Below are positions 1 through 8,116 of a stretch of 64,000 bases of DNA, piece after piece. This DNA is from Nonomuraea jabiensis (GTDB taxonomy: Bacteria; Actinomycetota; Actinomycetes; Streptosporangiales; Streptosporangiaceae). Positions within the stretch are counted from its first letter, which is position 1, and each line of letters begins with the position of its first letter. Made by a program: the position numbers and the translations under genes. The notes beneath the pieces are model-generated. The model had not been told where the DNA came from and ran no database searches. It was given only the letters and a program-made list of their open reading frames with translations. The stretch spans positions 4,092,001-4,156,000 of the forward strand of contig NZ_JACHMB010000001.1 in NCBI RefSeq assembly GCF_014204795.1, written 5' to 3'.

Positions 1-668
1 TCGCGCAGGTCGTCGTGTCGCGCGGGGCGGACCTGGGCGTGGCCTACGACGGCGACGCCGACCGCTGCCTGGCGATCGACCACACGGGCGCGATCGTCGA
101 CGGCGACCACATCATGGCCATCCTCGCCGCCGCCATGCACGGCGAGGGCCTCCTGGCCAAGGACACCGTGGTCGCGACCGTGATGTCCAACCTGGGCTTC
201 AAGCTGGCCATGCGCGACGCGGGCATCACCGTGGTGGAGACCGCGGTGGGCGACCGCTACGTGCTGGAGCGGATGAAGTCCGACGGCTACAACCTGGGCG
301 GGGAGCAGTCGGGCCACGTCATCATGCTCGACCACGCCACCACCGGCGACGGCCTGCTCACCTCGCTCCACCTGCTGGGCGTGGTGGCCAAGTCGGGCGT
401 GCCGCTGAAGGAGCTGGCCGCGGTGATGACGCCGCTGCCGCAGATCCTGATCAACGTCAAGGACGTGGACAAGGGCAAGGCCGCCGCCCCCGAGCTGCTG
501 GCCGCCGTCGCCGAGGCGGAGGTCGAGCTGGGGGAGACGGGCCGGGTCCTGATCAGGCCGAGCGGTACCGAGCCGATGATCCGGGTCATGGTCGAGGCCG
601 CGTCGGAGGAGCACGCCACCCAGGTGGCCGGCCGCCTCGCCGACGTGGTGCGCACCGCCTGCGTCTGA
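1..668 (+). CDS. glmM: phosphoglucosamine mutase, C-terminal part (cut by window edge)
   Basis: Converts glucosamine-6-phosphate to glucosamine-1-phosphate for UDP-GlcNAc and peptidoglycan synthesis in the cytoplasm. The reading frame is open from base 3, so the 5' end lies outside the window. Visible family landmarks are the metal-binding loop DGDADR near base 50, the sugar-binding loop GEQSGH near base 300, and the phosphate-binding RPSGTEPMIRV near base 560. About 220 of the usual roughly 450 residues are present, covering domains 2 to 4. The catalytic serine of domain 1 is not in the window. The GTG at base 15 is an internal codon, not a start. A strong hairpin follows the stop. Confidence 0.95.
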   Translation, partial: AQVVVSRGADLGVAYDGDADRCLAIDHTGAIVDGDHIMAILAAAMHGEGLLAKDTVVATVMSNLGFKLAMRDAGITVVETAVGDRYVLERMKSDGYNLGGEQSGHVIMLDHATTGDGLLTSLHLLGVVAKSGVPLKELAAVMTPLPQILINVKDVDKGKAAAPELLAAVAEAEVELGETGRVLIRPSGTEPMIRVMVEAASEEHATQVAGRLADVVRTACV

Positions 669-679
669 GCGAACCGTGC

Positions 680-713
680 GAACGGCCCGCGGGGTGACCC
701 CCGCGGGCCGTTC
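680..713. terminator. bidirectional terminator between glmM and the ABC operon
   Basis: Perfect inverted repeat with 15-bp arms (680-694 and 699-713) and a TGAC loop. It lies between the stop codons of glmM (+) and the ABC permease gene (-). There is no strong T tract, as is common in high-GC actinobacteria, so it probably serves both convergent transcripts. Confidence 0.75.
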
Positions 714-715
714 GT

Positions 716-1432
716 TCATTCGTCCCCGGTGAGGGAGAAGACCCGCAGCCGCCGGCCCGCCCAGAAGACGCCGACCACCGTGACGACGATCAGGGCGGGT
801 ACGGCGAAGCTCAGGGCGACGTCCGCCTGGACGAAGGCCGAGTCGGAGATCTGCTTGGCTATGGTCTGGCCCCACTGCTGGATCGAGAACTTGCGGGCAC
901 CCTCGATGAAGTTGCCCACCGCGCTCTCCCAGACGAGGGCGTAGATGATGCCGATCGTGACCGCGTGCCGGGTGACGACGCCCAGCAGGAGGAAGACGGC
1001 GGCGTACGCGATGCCGGCCACCAGCGCTCCCAGGGCGAAGCCCGGGGCGATGCCGTCCTCGTTGCCGGCCAGGATCCAGGCCGCCACGTAGGTGGGCACG
1101 GCGCCGAACAGGGCCATCAGCGAGGCCGCCACCAGGAACTTCGTCTGGATGATGACCGGGCGGGAGATCGGCTTGGACATCAGGTGGATGATCGTGCCGT
1201 CGTCGATCTCCGGGGCGATGACACCCGTGCCGGCGATCAGGCCCAGCAGGGGGAGCACGGTGCTGATGGCGAACTTCTGCATCAGCTGCACGGCCGCGCC
1301 CTGGTCGCCGCCGCCGAGCACGCGGAAGAGCACGGCCAGCCCGATCAGGGCGAGCGGCAGCAGCAGAAGCAGGATGATACGGCGCCTACCGAGCAGAGCC
1401 CGATAGGTGATACCGGCAACAACTGGATTCAT
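716..1432 (-). CDS. ABC-2 type transporter permease
   Basis: A 238-residue membrane protein, last gene of a four-gene operon that runs leftwards from 4101. It has about six hydrophobic segments: one near residues 18-38, a pair around 55-70 and 105-125, and others to about residue 225. Paired charged loops are typical of ABC-2 permeases. It overlaps the stop of the upstream ATPase gene by one base, which suggests translational coupling. It most likely forms the channel for the ATPase encoded at 1432-2346. The substrate cannot be read from the sequence. Related four-gene sets in actinobacteria are annotated only as drug, lipid or peptide exporters. Confidence 0.85.
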   Translation of the reverse strand: MNPVVAGITYRALLGRRRIILLLLLPLALIGLAVLFRVLGGGDQGAAVQLMQKFAISTVLPLLGLIAGTGVIAPEIDDGTIIHLMSKPISRPVIIQTKFLVAASLMALFGAVPTYVAAWILAGNEDGIAPGFALGALVAGIAYAAVFLLLGVVTRHAVTIGIIYALVWESAVGNFIEGARKFSIQQWGQTIAKQISDSAFVQADVALSFAVPALIVVTVVGVFWAGRRLRVFSLTGDE

Positions 1433-2346
1433 CAGGTGCTCCTGGTGATGAGGTAGGAGAAGACGCTCTCCAGGTCCTCGTCCGCCGGGGAGACCTGGTG
1501 CAGGTGTACGCCCTCCGCCTGGGCCACCCGGGGGAGGAGCCAGGCGAAGCGGCGGAACTCGGCGGCCTGGACCTCCAGGCCGTCGGGGCGCAGCGTGATG
1601 CCGCCCGTCGAATGGTCGCGGATGAGGGCGGCGGCCAGCTTCCTGTCGTCGCTCGAACGGATCACGAACAGGTGCGGCCTGTCGGTCATCAGGCGCCGGA
1701 TCTCGCGGAAGTTGCCCGACGCCGCGTGCCGGCCCGCCACCAGGACCTCGATGTGCTGGGCGACCCGTTCGACCTCCTCCAGGATGTGGGAGCTGAACAG
1801 GATCGTCTTGCCCGCCGTGCCCATGGCGCGGATCAGGTCCATGAGGTGGAGGCGCTGGCGGGGGTCCATGCCGTTGAACGGCTCGTCGAGCAGGAGCACG
1901 GGCGGGTCGTGGACGAGCGCCGCGGCCACCTTGACGCGCTGGCGCATGCCCTTGGAGTACGTCTCCACGCGCCGGTCCTTGGGCTCCTCCATCTCGACCG
2001 TGGCCAGGGCCTTGCGGGCCGCCTCGATCGGGTCGTCCAGCCCGTGGAGGCGGGCGGCCGAGAGGACGAACTGCCAGCCGGTGAGGAAGCCATACACGCC
2101 CTCCCGTTCCGGAACCAGGCCGATATTTCGGTAAATGTGGTGGTTCTTCCAGACCTGCTGGCCGTCCAGCGTGACCGACCCGCTGGAGGGCGCCAGGAAG
2201 CCCGCCATCATGTGCAGGAGCGTGGACTTGCCCGCCCCGTTGGGGCCGAGCAGGCCCGTGACGCCGGGGCCGATCGTCATGGTGACGTCGTTGACCGCCA
2301 CCACGTTGCCGTACCAGCGGGAAACCTGAGACAGCTCGATCTTCAC
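1432..2346 (-). CDS. ABC transporter ATP-binding protein
   Basis: A 304-residue nucleotide-binding subunit. Walker A GPNGAGKST is at residues 34-42, the signature is the degenerate YSKGMRQR, and Walker B is VLLLDEPFNGMDP, followed by the switch histidine in FSSHILEEVE. The C-terminal 80 residues form the extension typical of ATPases that pair with ABC-2 permeases. It overlaps the upstream permease gene by 4 bp (2343-2346) and the downstream one by 1 bp, so the three are translated as a unit. Confidence 0.92.
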   Translation of the reverse strand: MKIELSQVSRWYGNVVAVNDVTMTIGPGVTGLLGPNGAGKSTLLHMMAGFLAPSSGSVTLDGQQVWKNHHIYRNIGLVPEREGVYGFLTGWQFVLSAARLHGLDDPIEAARKALATVEMEEPKDRRVETYSKGMRQRVKVAAALVHDPPVLLLDEPFNGMDPRQRLHLMDLIRAMGTAGKTILFSSHILEEVERVAQHIEVLVAGRHAASGNFREIRRLMTDRPHLFVIRSSDDRKLAAALIRDHSTGGITLRPDGLEVQAAEFRRFAWLLPRVAQAEGVHLHQVSPADEDLESVFSYLITRST

Positions 2347-3200
2347 CGCGAGGCCGCCTTCCTGTAGCGCAGCGCGAGGGCGCCCAGGGCGAGCGCCACC
2401 AGCACCACGAGGACCGCGGCCGAGGCGGGGCCGCTCGGATAGTCCCCTTCGGGGATGTGCGGCGGGGTGTCGAACAGCCAGGACTGCACGGAGTCCACCA
2501 GCCAGAACGGGTTGGCCAGCCAGGCCCAGGTCGCGGCGGCCTCGTTGCCCGAGGAGTACAGGGACGCGTAGAGCAACGGGACCGACGCCGACGACAGCAG
2601 GTAGACGGCGATCACGGAGGCCACCCCGAGCCCGCGCCGCGGCGTGAACGAGGCCAGCGCCAGCCCGAACGACGACAGCAGCACGGCCAGCAGCAGGGCC
2701 ACGAGGACGGAGCCGAGGTATTCGCCGGTGGCCGGCGGCCCGGGCATGTCCACCACCAGCTCGCCGGCGTAGACCAAGGTCAGGGGCACCGCCACCAGCA
2801 GGAACAGCGCCGCGGTCATCGCCGTGACCTTGGCGCCCACGTACTCGGCGATCGAGACGGGACGCGACAGGTAGAGCGGCAGCACGCGGTAGCGCAGGTC
2901 CGGCGCGACCACGGTGGGCGCCTGCGCGGCCAGGAAGACCGCGACGACGGCCTGCATGATGACGGCGAAGCCGCTGTAGGGGAGGATGCGCTGCTTGGCC
3001 AGGGCCATCGACGCGACGGCCACGACGGCCGGCAGGAGCATGATGACGAAGAGGGAGAACGGCATGATCTTGCTGCGGGCCGTGCGCCCGAGGCCGAAGA
3101 TGCCGCGCAGGCTGTGGACGGTCAGCGCCCGGGTCACGTGGGCGCGGCCGAGCCGGGGCCCGTCGTAGTGCCGGTAGCCGATGTCGTAGATCTCAGACAC
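2343..3200 (-). CDS. ABC-2 type transporter permease
   Basis: A 285-residue membrane protein with about six hydrophobic segments, starting near residues 45-65 after a cytoplasmic N-terminus rich in Tyr and Arg (IYDIGYRHYDGPR). This N-terminal motif recurs in actinobacterial ABC-2 permeases that sit beside two ATPases. It overlaps the upstream ATPase gene by 8 bp and the downstream ATPase gene by 4 bp. It is different in sequence from the permease at 716-1432, so the operon encodes two distinct half-channels that may act as a heteromer or as two separate exporters. Confidence 0.85.
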   Translation of the reverse strand: MSEIYDIGYRHYDGPRLGRAHVTRALTVHSLRGIFGLGRTARSKIMPFSLFVIMLLPAVVAVASMALAKQRILPYSGFAVIMQAVVAVFLAAQAPTVVAPDLRYRVLPLYLSRPVSIAEYVGAKVTAMTAALFLLVAVPLTLVYAGELVVDMPGPPATGEYLGSVLVALLLAVLLSSFGLALASFTPRRGLGVASVIAVYLLSSASVPLLYASLYSSGNEAAATWAWLANPFWLVDSVQSWLFDTPPHIPEGDYPSGPASAAVLVVLVALALGALALRYRKAASR

Positions 3201-4101
3201 CTGCCACCTCCTCCCTGAAGACGTCCTCGATGCGGTGACGTCCCTGTTCGAGGCGGATGAGGCAGAGGTCCAGGTCGACGGCGGCGTCCCTGATCATGTC
3301 GTACGTCTCGGGCCCGAGGACCTTGACCACCAGCAGGCGGCCCTGCTGCGAGACCGTCTGGCCGGCCTCGGCCAGCCGGGCGGCCAGCGGCTCCAGCCCC
3401 TCCTCGACCTCGACCGTGACGGTCTGGGTGGCCTGGGTGAACTCGCCGATCGCGGACGAGCGCAGCAGCCGCCCGGAGTCGATGACGATCACGTGGTCGC
3501 AGATGCGCTCCAGCTCGCCCAGCAGGTGGGAGGTGACCAGCACGCTGATGCCGAACTCGGTGCCGATGCGCCTGATCAGCGTCAGCATCTCGTCGCGGCC
3601 GCGCGGGTCGAGGCCGTTGGTGGGCTCGTCCAGGAAGACCAGCTTGGGGTCGTGCACCAGAGCCTGGGCCAGCTTGACGCGCTGCTTCATGCCCGTGGAG
3701 TAGCCCCCGACGGCACGGTAGCGCTCTTCGGCCAGGCCCACGTGGCGCAGCACGTCGGCGGCGCGCTCGCGGGCGGCGGTGCGCGGCAGGCCGGACATCT
3801 GTGCGAGGTGGACGACCAGTTCGGTGGCGGAGACGTCGGGCGGGAGGCATTCGTGCTCGGGCATGTAACCGACGAGCCGGCGGATCTCGGCGCCCTGCGC
3901 GGTCACGTCCAGGTCGAGCACCTTGGCCGCGCCGCCGGTGGGCGGCAGCAGGCCGAGCAGGATCTTGATCAGCGTCGACTTGCCCGCGCCGTTCGCCCCC
4001 ACCAGACCGGTGACGCCGGGCCCCACGGTGACCGTGAGCTGGTCGACCGCGGTGACGGTGGGGAAGCGTTTGGTCAGCCCCTCGGTGGCGAGGATGTGCA
4101 T
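3193..4101 (-). CDS. ABC transporter ATP-binding protein, first gene of the exporter operon
   Basis: A 302-residue ATPase. Walker A GANGAGKST is at residues 35-43, the signature YSTGMKQR starts at 134, and Walker B LVFLDEPTNGLDP is near 154-166, with the H-loop in LVTSHLLGELE. It is the promoter-proximal gene of the four-gene operon (4101 to 716). It resembles but is not identical to the second ATPase. All four genes overlap by 1 to 8 bp. Confidence 0.92.
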   Translation of the reverse strand: MHILATEGLTKRFPTVTAVDQLTVTVGPGVTGLVGANGAGKSTLIKILLGLLPPTGGAAKVLDLDVTAQGAEIRRLVGYMPEHECLPPDVSATELVVHLAQMSGLPRTAARERAADVLRHVGLAEERYRAVGGYSTGMKQRVKLAQALVHDPKLVFLDEPTNGLDPRGRDEMLTLIRRIGTEFGISVLVTSHLLGELERICDHVIVIDSGRLLRSSAIGEFTQATQTVTVEVEEGLEPLAARLAEAGQTVSQQGRLLVVKVLGPETYDMIRDAAVDLDLCLIRLEQGRHRIEDVFREEVAGV

Positions 4102-4141
4102 GTGCCCGACCGTACCCGGCGGCCAGGGCGCGCCGCCTCGT

Positions 4142-5077
4142 TCAGACGGATGAACGCCGTCCTACTTGAGGCCAGAATTTCCGCTGGACCAGCAGCGTGC
4201 CCGTGCCCGCGATGACCATGCCGAGGATGTTGACGGCGAGCTGCGAGACCGAGCCGTAGACCTCTTGCCAGTCGCCCAGGGCCAGCGCCACGGCCACGTA
4301 GCCGGCCGCGGGCACGGTGGTGACCGAGATGAAGACGCCGACCAGGGCCGACGACTTGCCCGCCGTGATCGACAGCACCCCGGCCGCGCCCGCGAGCAGC
4401 GCCACGATGAACGACCACCGGTCCGGCTTGACGATGAACTGGACCTCCGCGTTCCGGAGGAGGTTGCCGACGTCGATCCAGCCCAGCCAGTTCGAGACGA
4501 GCGCGCAGGCGAAGGTGATCGCGATCGCCACCGTGAACCCGATGACCAGCGTCCGCAGCGAGGTGATGACCAGGTGCCAGCTGCCGCGCAGCAGGCCGAA
4601 GCAGATGGCGGCGACCGCGCCGAACTCCGGTCCGAGCACCATCGCGCCGACGATCAGGATGGGGGAGTTCTGCAGGATGCCGATGCCCGCGAGCTGCGTG
4701 GCGATGGCCAGGAAGGCCAGGTACGCCCACGTCATGCGGGAGTCGGCGTGCACCCGGTGGGCGAGTTCCTCCCACACCACGGCGTCGTCGGGATCGCCGG
4801 GCGCCTCCTCGACCGCGTCGGTCGCGACCCTGGACAGCGACAGATCGACCTGCTCGATGGCGATGGAGCCCTCGGTCTCCAGCCACTTGAGGCGGTTCAG
4901 CACCTCGTTGGCCGACTCGCGGGCCGCGTCGCAGAGGATCACGTCGCCCACCGGCTCGCGGGCCGCGCCCGGCAGGACGACGATGTTGGTGACGCCCGGG
5001 CAGTCCTCCAACACCGTGGTCGCCTCGGCACTCCGCGCGGCCGGGCTGATCAGTCGCAGATGTAGCACAGAGGCCAT
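4142..5077 (-). CDS. DUF389 family membrane protein
   Basis: A 311-residue protein. An N-terminal soluble part (about residues 1-115, containing DVILCDAARESANEVL) precedes a hydrophobic core of about six segments with GAMVLGPEFGAVAAICFGL, the hallmark of the DUF389 (TIGR00341/TIGR00271) family. Function in the family is not established. The gene lies 40 bp upstream of the ABC operon on the same strand, so it could be co-transcribed. The ATG at 5077 gives the normal N-terminus (MASVLHLRLISPAA). Confidence 0.85.
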   Translation of the reverse strand: MASVLHLRLISPAARSAEATTVLEDCPGVTNIVVLPGAAREPVGDVILCDAARESANEVLNRLKWLETEGSIAIEQVDLSLSRVATDAVEEAPGDPDDAVVWEELAHRVHADSRMTWAYLAFLAIATQLAGIGILQNSPILIVGAMVLGPEFGAVAAICFGLLRGSWHLVITSLRTLVIGFTVAIAITFACALVSNWLGWIDVGNLLRNAEVQFIVKPDRWSFIVALLAGAAGVLSITAGKSSALVGVFISVTTVPAAGYVAVALALGDWQEVYGSVSQLAVNILGMVIAGTGTLLVQRKFWPQVGRRSSV

Positions 5078-5132
5078 TGTCGTCTATCGGACGTTGATGG
5101 CGTTTTGACACATGTGCGTGAGGCTGACGCGC

Positions 5133-5291
5133 ATGATCCGATACCGATGCCACGACCATGGTGAGGAGTGCTGGTTCGCCGGGGTGGACGACCAGGAGTG
5201 CGGGGGCAGGTTCGCCCGTTTCCTGTTCGAGGAGGTGCTCAGGTCTGGCGGAGGCGTACCCGCCGTACCGAGTGGTCGGCGCCCTTCTTGA
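5133..5291 (+). CDS. possible small Cys/His-containing protein (52 aa)
   Basis: An open frame with ATG at 5133 and a purine-rich GTGAGG nine bases upstream. The product begins MIRYRCHDHGEEC and continues with a third Cys in QECGGRF, an arrangement that could bind zinc. The first 40 codons have GC-rich third positions like real genes here. The last 18 codons overlap the 3' end of coaA on the other strand. I do not recognise the family. It may be a genuine small gene or chance. Confidence 0.35.
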   Translation: MIRYRCHDHGEECWFAGVDDQECGGRFARFLFEEVLRSGGGVPAVPSGRRPS

Positions 5292-6156
5292 GCACGAGGT
5301 CGGCCCGGCCCCTCGTGGGGGCGATGTTCTCGACCAGGTTGCGCTCGTTGATGTCGCGCCAGACGTTGACCGCGAAGGCTGTGGCCTCCTCGTACGAGAG
5401 CTCCGCGATGTGCCGGAAGTACGACTTCGGGTCCTCGAAGGCGGTGCGGCGGAGTTTGTGGAAGCGGTCGACGTACCAGTTGCGGATGTCCTCGACCTTG
5501 GCGTCCACGTAGATGGAGAAGTCGAAGTAGTCGTTGACCGCGAGGGACGTGGGCGGGGCCGGCTGGAGGACGTTGAGCCCCTCGATGATCAAGATGTCCG
5601 GACTTTTCACGACTTGGCTTGCGCCGGGGACGATGTCGTACTCCAGGTGGCTGTAGATCGGCGCGCGCACCTCCGCCGCCCCGGCCTTCACCTCCGCCAC
5701 GAACCTGACCAGCGCCCTGCGGTCATAGCTCTCCGGGAAACCCTTGCGATGCATGATCCCCTTGGCCTCCAGCACCGCGTTCGGGTAGAGGAAGCTGTCG
5801 GTGGTGATCAGCTCCACGTGCGGGTGCTCGGGCCAGCGGGCCAGCAGGGTGTGCAGGAGCCGCGCCGTCGTCGACTTGCCGACCGCGACGCTGCCCGCGA
5901 TGCCCAGGATGTACGGCACGCGCTGCTCGGGGTGCCCGAGGAACGCGCTCAGCACGCTGCTGCGCGCTTTGGATCCGGTGAAGTGCAGGTTCAGCAGCCG
6001 GGTCAGGGGGAGATAGATGTCGGTGACTTCAGTGAGATCGATGGGGTCATCGAGGCCTCGAAGCTCTTCCAGCTCGTCTGCGGTGAGAGTCAAGGGCGTG
6101 TTCTTGCGGAGCTCGCTCCACTGCTCCCTGCTCAGTTCCACGTAGCCGTTGTTCAC
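5239..6156 (-). CDS. coaA: type I pantothenate kinase
   Basis: Phosphorylates pantothenate in the first committed step of coenzyme A synthesis. The 305-residue product has the P-loop GSVAVGKST at residues 88-96 and family segments including TTDSFLYPN, RKGFPESYD and IIEGLNVLQP. The length is close to the usual 310-315. The chosen start is GTG at 6156 (MNNGYVELSREQW), matching the normal N-terminus. It is a single-gene unit: the neighbour on the right is divergent and there is a 160-bp gap on the left. Confidence 0.95.
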   Translation of the reverse strand: MNNGYVELSREQWSELRKNTPLTLTADELEELRGLDDPIDLTEVTDIYLPLTRLLNLHFTGSKARSSVLSAFLGHPEQRVPYILGIAGSVAVGKSTTARLLHTLLARWPEHPHVELITTDSFLYPNAVLEAKGIMHRKGFPESYDRRALVRFVAEVKAGAAEVRAPIYSHLEYDIVPGASQVVKSPDILIIEGLNVLQPAPPTSLAVNDYFDFSIYVDAKVEDIRNWYVDRFHKLRRTAFEDPKSYFRHIAELSYEEATAFAVNVWRDINERNLVENIAPTRGRADLVLKKGADHSVRRVRLRQT

Positions 6157-6212
6157 CTAGGCAGCGTAGCGATGAGCGGTGAACCGGATCATGGCCGGGT
6201 GCGCGCAGCGAG

Positions 6213-6231
6213 ATCCACAGCCTGTGGATAA
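6213..6231. promoter_or_regulatory. palindrome containing a DnaA-box match
   Basis: Inverted repeat with 8-bp arms (ATCCACAG, one spacer base, CTGTGGAT). Its right half, 6223-6231, is the exact reverse complement of the classical DnaA box TTATCCACA. It lies in the divergent promoter region between coaA and the PhoX-like gene. It could be a DnaA-titration or regulatory site, or a chance operator-like palindrome. Confidence 0.4.
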
Positions 6232-6335
6232 ATGCGTGGGATTACCGAGACTCAGTTCGGGGAAGGAAGATCCGTCTTGCCGAATCGCGCGTATGAACAA
6301 GTGTCGGCGGCTACTGTGCGGGGCTGGGAGGTCTG

Positions 6336-7742
6336 ATGGACCGTCGTCGCTTCATCACGAACGTGATCGCCGTCGCGGGCCCCTTCGCCGGGGTCGCGTG
6401 CGCGGGAGCGCAAGGGGGCGTCAAGCCGGTGCAGGGGGGTTACGGGCGGCTGAGGCCCGTGCCCGACCTGCGTGACGGGAAGGTGCGGCTGCACCTGCCC
6501 GAGGGGTTCAGATATCGCTCGTTCAGCGCCGCCGGCGAGAAGTTCAGCGACGGGTCGGCCGTGCCGGGCAGGCACGACGGCATGGCGGCGTTCTCCGGTC
6601 CCAAGGACAGCGCGATCCTGATCCGCAACCACGAGGTCAACGGCCCCGTCGGCGCGTTCGGCGACAAGGCCAAGGCGTACGACCCGATGGCCGGGGGCGG
6701 CACCTCCACGCTGCGCGTCACGCGCTACGGAGAGGTGATCCAGTCCGGCCCCTCGCTCAACGGCACCATGATGAACTGCTCGGGCGGCCCCATGGCGTGG
6801 CGGGCCTGGGTGAGCTGCGAGGAGACGGTCAACGGCCCCGACGTGGCCGACGACTTCTCCGGCGGCGACAACTCCAAGCTCACGCGCAAGCACGGCTACA
6901 TCTTCGAGGTGCCGGTCAACCGCGCCGCCACCGCCCGGCCCATCAGGTCGGCCGGCCGGTTCCCGCACGAGTCGGTCGCGTTCGACCCCTCCACGGGCGC
7001 GCTCTACATGACCGAGGACAACTTCTCCTTCCCCTCCGGCTTCTACCGCTACCTGCCGCCGAAGCACCCCGTCCAGGCCGGGCGGCTGCTCGACGGCGGG
7101 CGGCTGCAGATGCTGGCCGTCAAGGGCGCCAAGCGCAAGGACCTGTCCGTCGGGCAGCGGCCCGCGGCCACGTACGAGACCGTCTGGGTGGACATCGAGG
7201 ACCCCGACCCGACCTTCACCGGCAGGCCCGCCTACGACGACGCCGTCCAGGCCGTGGGCAGGCAGGGGCGCGAGGCGGGCGCGGCCGTCTTCTCCCGGCT
7301 GGAGGGGGCCGTCTTCCACCAGGGGGTCGTGTACTTCGTCTCCACCCAGGGCGGGGCCACCGCGGCCGGCGACACGCCGCCCTCCGGGTTCGGCAAGGGG
7401 CGGGGGCAGGTGTGGGCGTACGAGACGTGGAGCGGGAGGCTCAGGCTCGCCTACGAGTCGCCGCGCTCGGCGGTGCTCGACCTGCCCGACAACGTGACGG
7501 CCAGCAGGCGCGGCACGCTCGTGCTGTGCGAGGACGGCGACGGCGACAACTACCTGCGCGGGCTCACGAAGTCGGGGCAGATCTTCGACTTCTGCCGCCT
7601 GGAGCCGATCCCCGACGACCCGGGGGCGGAGTTCGCGGGCTCGACGTTCGGGCCCGGCGGCCACACCCTGTACGTCAACGTCCAGGCGAAACAGGGCAGG
7701 TCATTCGCGATCTGGGGTCCGTGGGAGCGCGGCCTGTTCTGA
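6336..7742 (+). CDS. PhoX-family (DUF839) secreted phosphatase-like protein
   Basis: A 468-residue product beginning MDRRRFITNVIAVAG, a twin-arginine signal followed by a hydrophobic stretch and a small-residue cleavage region, so it is probably exported folded by Tat. The body carries DUF839/PhoX landmarks: ILIRNHEVNGP, WVSCEETVNGPD, HGYIFEVPV, HESVAFDPSTGALYMTEDN and GFYRYLPP. Family members are calcium/iron-dependent alkaline phosphatases with a beta-propeller fold. Actual phosphatase activity is inferred. The gene ends 13 bp before acpS and may be transcribed with it. Confidence 0.85.
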   Translation: MDRRRFITNVIAVAGPFAGVACAGAQGGVKPVQGGYGRLRPVPDLRDGKVRLHLPEGFRYRSFSAAGEKFSDGSAVPGRHDGMAAFSGPKDSAILIRNHEVNGPVGAFGDKAKAYDPMAGGGTSTLRVTRYGEVIQSGPSLNGTMMNCSGGPMAWRAWVSCEETVNGPDVADDFSGGDNSKLTRKHGYIFEVPVNRAATARPIRSAGRFPHESVAFDPSTGALYMTEDNFSFPSGFYRYLPPKHPVQAGRLLDGGRLQMLAVKGAKRKDLSVGQRPAATYETVWVDIEDPDPTFTGRPAYDDAVQAVGRQGREAGAAVFSRLEGAVFHQGVVYFVSTQGGATAAGDTPPSGFGKGRGQVWAYETWSGRLRLAYESPRSAVLDLPDNVTASRRGTLVLCEDGDGDNYLRGLTKSGQIFDFCRLEPIPDDPGAEFAGSTFGPGGHTLYVNVQAKQGRSFAIWGPWERGLF

Positions 7743-7755
7743 GTACGCTGGGGTC

Positions 7756-8106
7756 ATGATCCTTGGCATCGGCGTTGACGTCGTGGACATCGACCGCTTC
7801 GAGGCGGCGCTGGAGCGCACACCGCAGCTCAAGGAGCGGCTGTTCACCGAGGCCGAGATAGAGCTGCCGGTGCGGTCCTTGGCGGCCAGGTTCGCCGCCA
7901 AGGAGGCCGTGGCCAAGGCGCTCGGCGCGCCCAGGGGGCTGGCCCACCTGGAGGCCGAGGTGCACCGCGACGAGCGCGGCAAGCCCGAGTTGCGGATCAC
8001 CGGCAAGGCCGCGGAGGTCGCCTACGACCTCGGGGTCAAGCGCTGGCACGTCTCGCTCAGCCACGACGCGGGCGTGGCCGTGGCCTATGTGATCGCGGAG
8101 GGATAG
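7756..8106 (+). CDS. acpS: holo-[acyl-carrier-protein] synthase
   Basis: Transfers 4'-phosphopantetheine from CoA to acyl carrier proteins. The 116-residue length is typical. The N-terminal motif GIGVDVVDIDRFE carries the magnesium-binding Asp, and FAAKEAVAKALG carries the second conserved Glu/Lys motif. It is followed after only 10 bp by the NAD(P)HX repair gene, a conserved actinobacterial pairing. A nearby coaA supplies the CoA pathway. Confidence 0.95.
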   Translation: MILGIGVDVVDIDRFEAALERTPQLKERLFTEAEIELPVRSLAARFAAKEAVAKALGAPRGLAHLEAEVHRDERGKPELRITGKAAEVAYDLGVKRWHVSLSHDAGVAVAYVIAEG

Positions 8107-8116
8107 CTTCGGAATC

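Noticed and set aside
6213..6231. Replication origin
   Set aside because: Only one DnaA-box match, and no dnaA, dnaN or box cluster is present.
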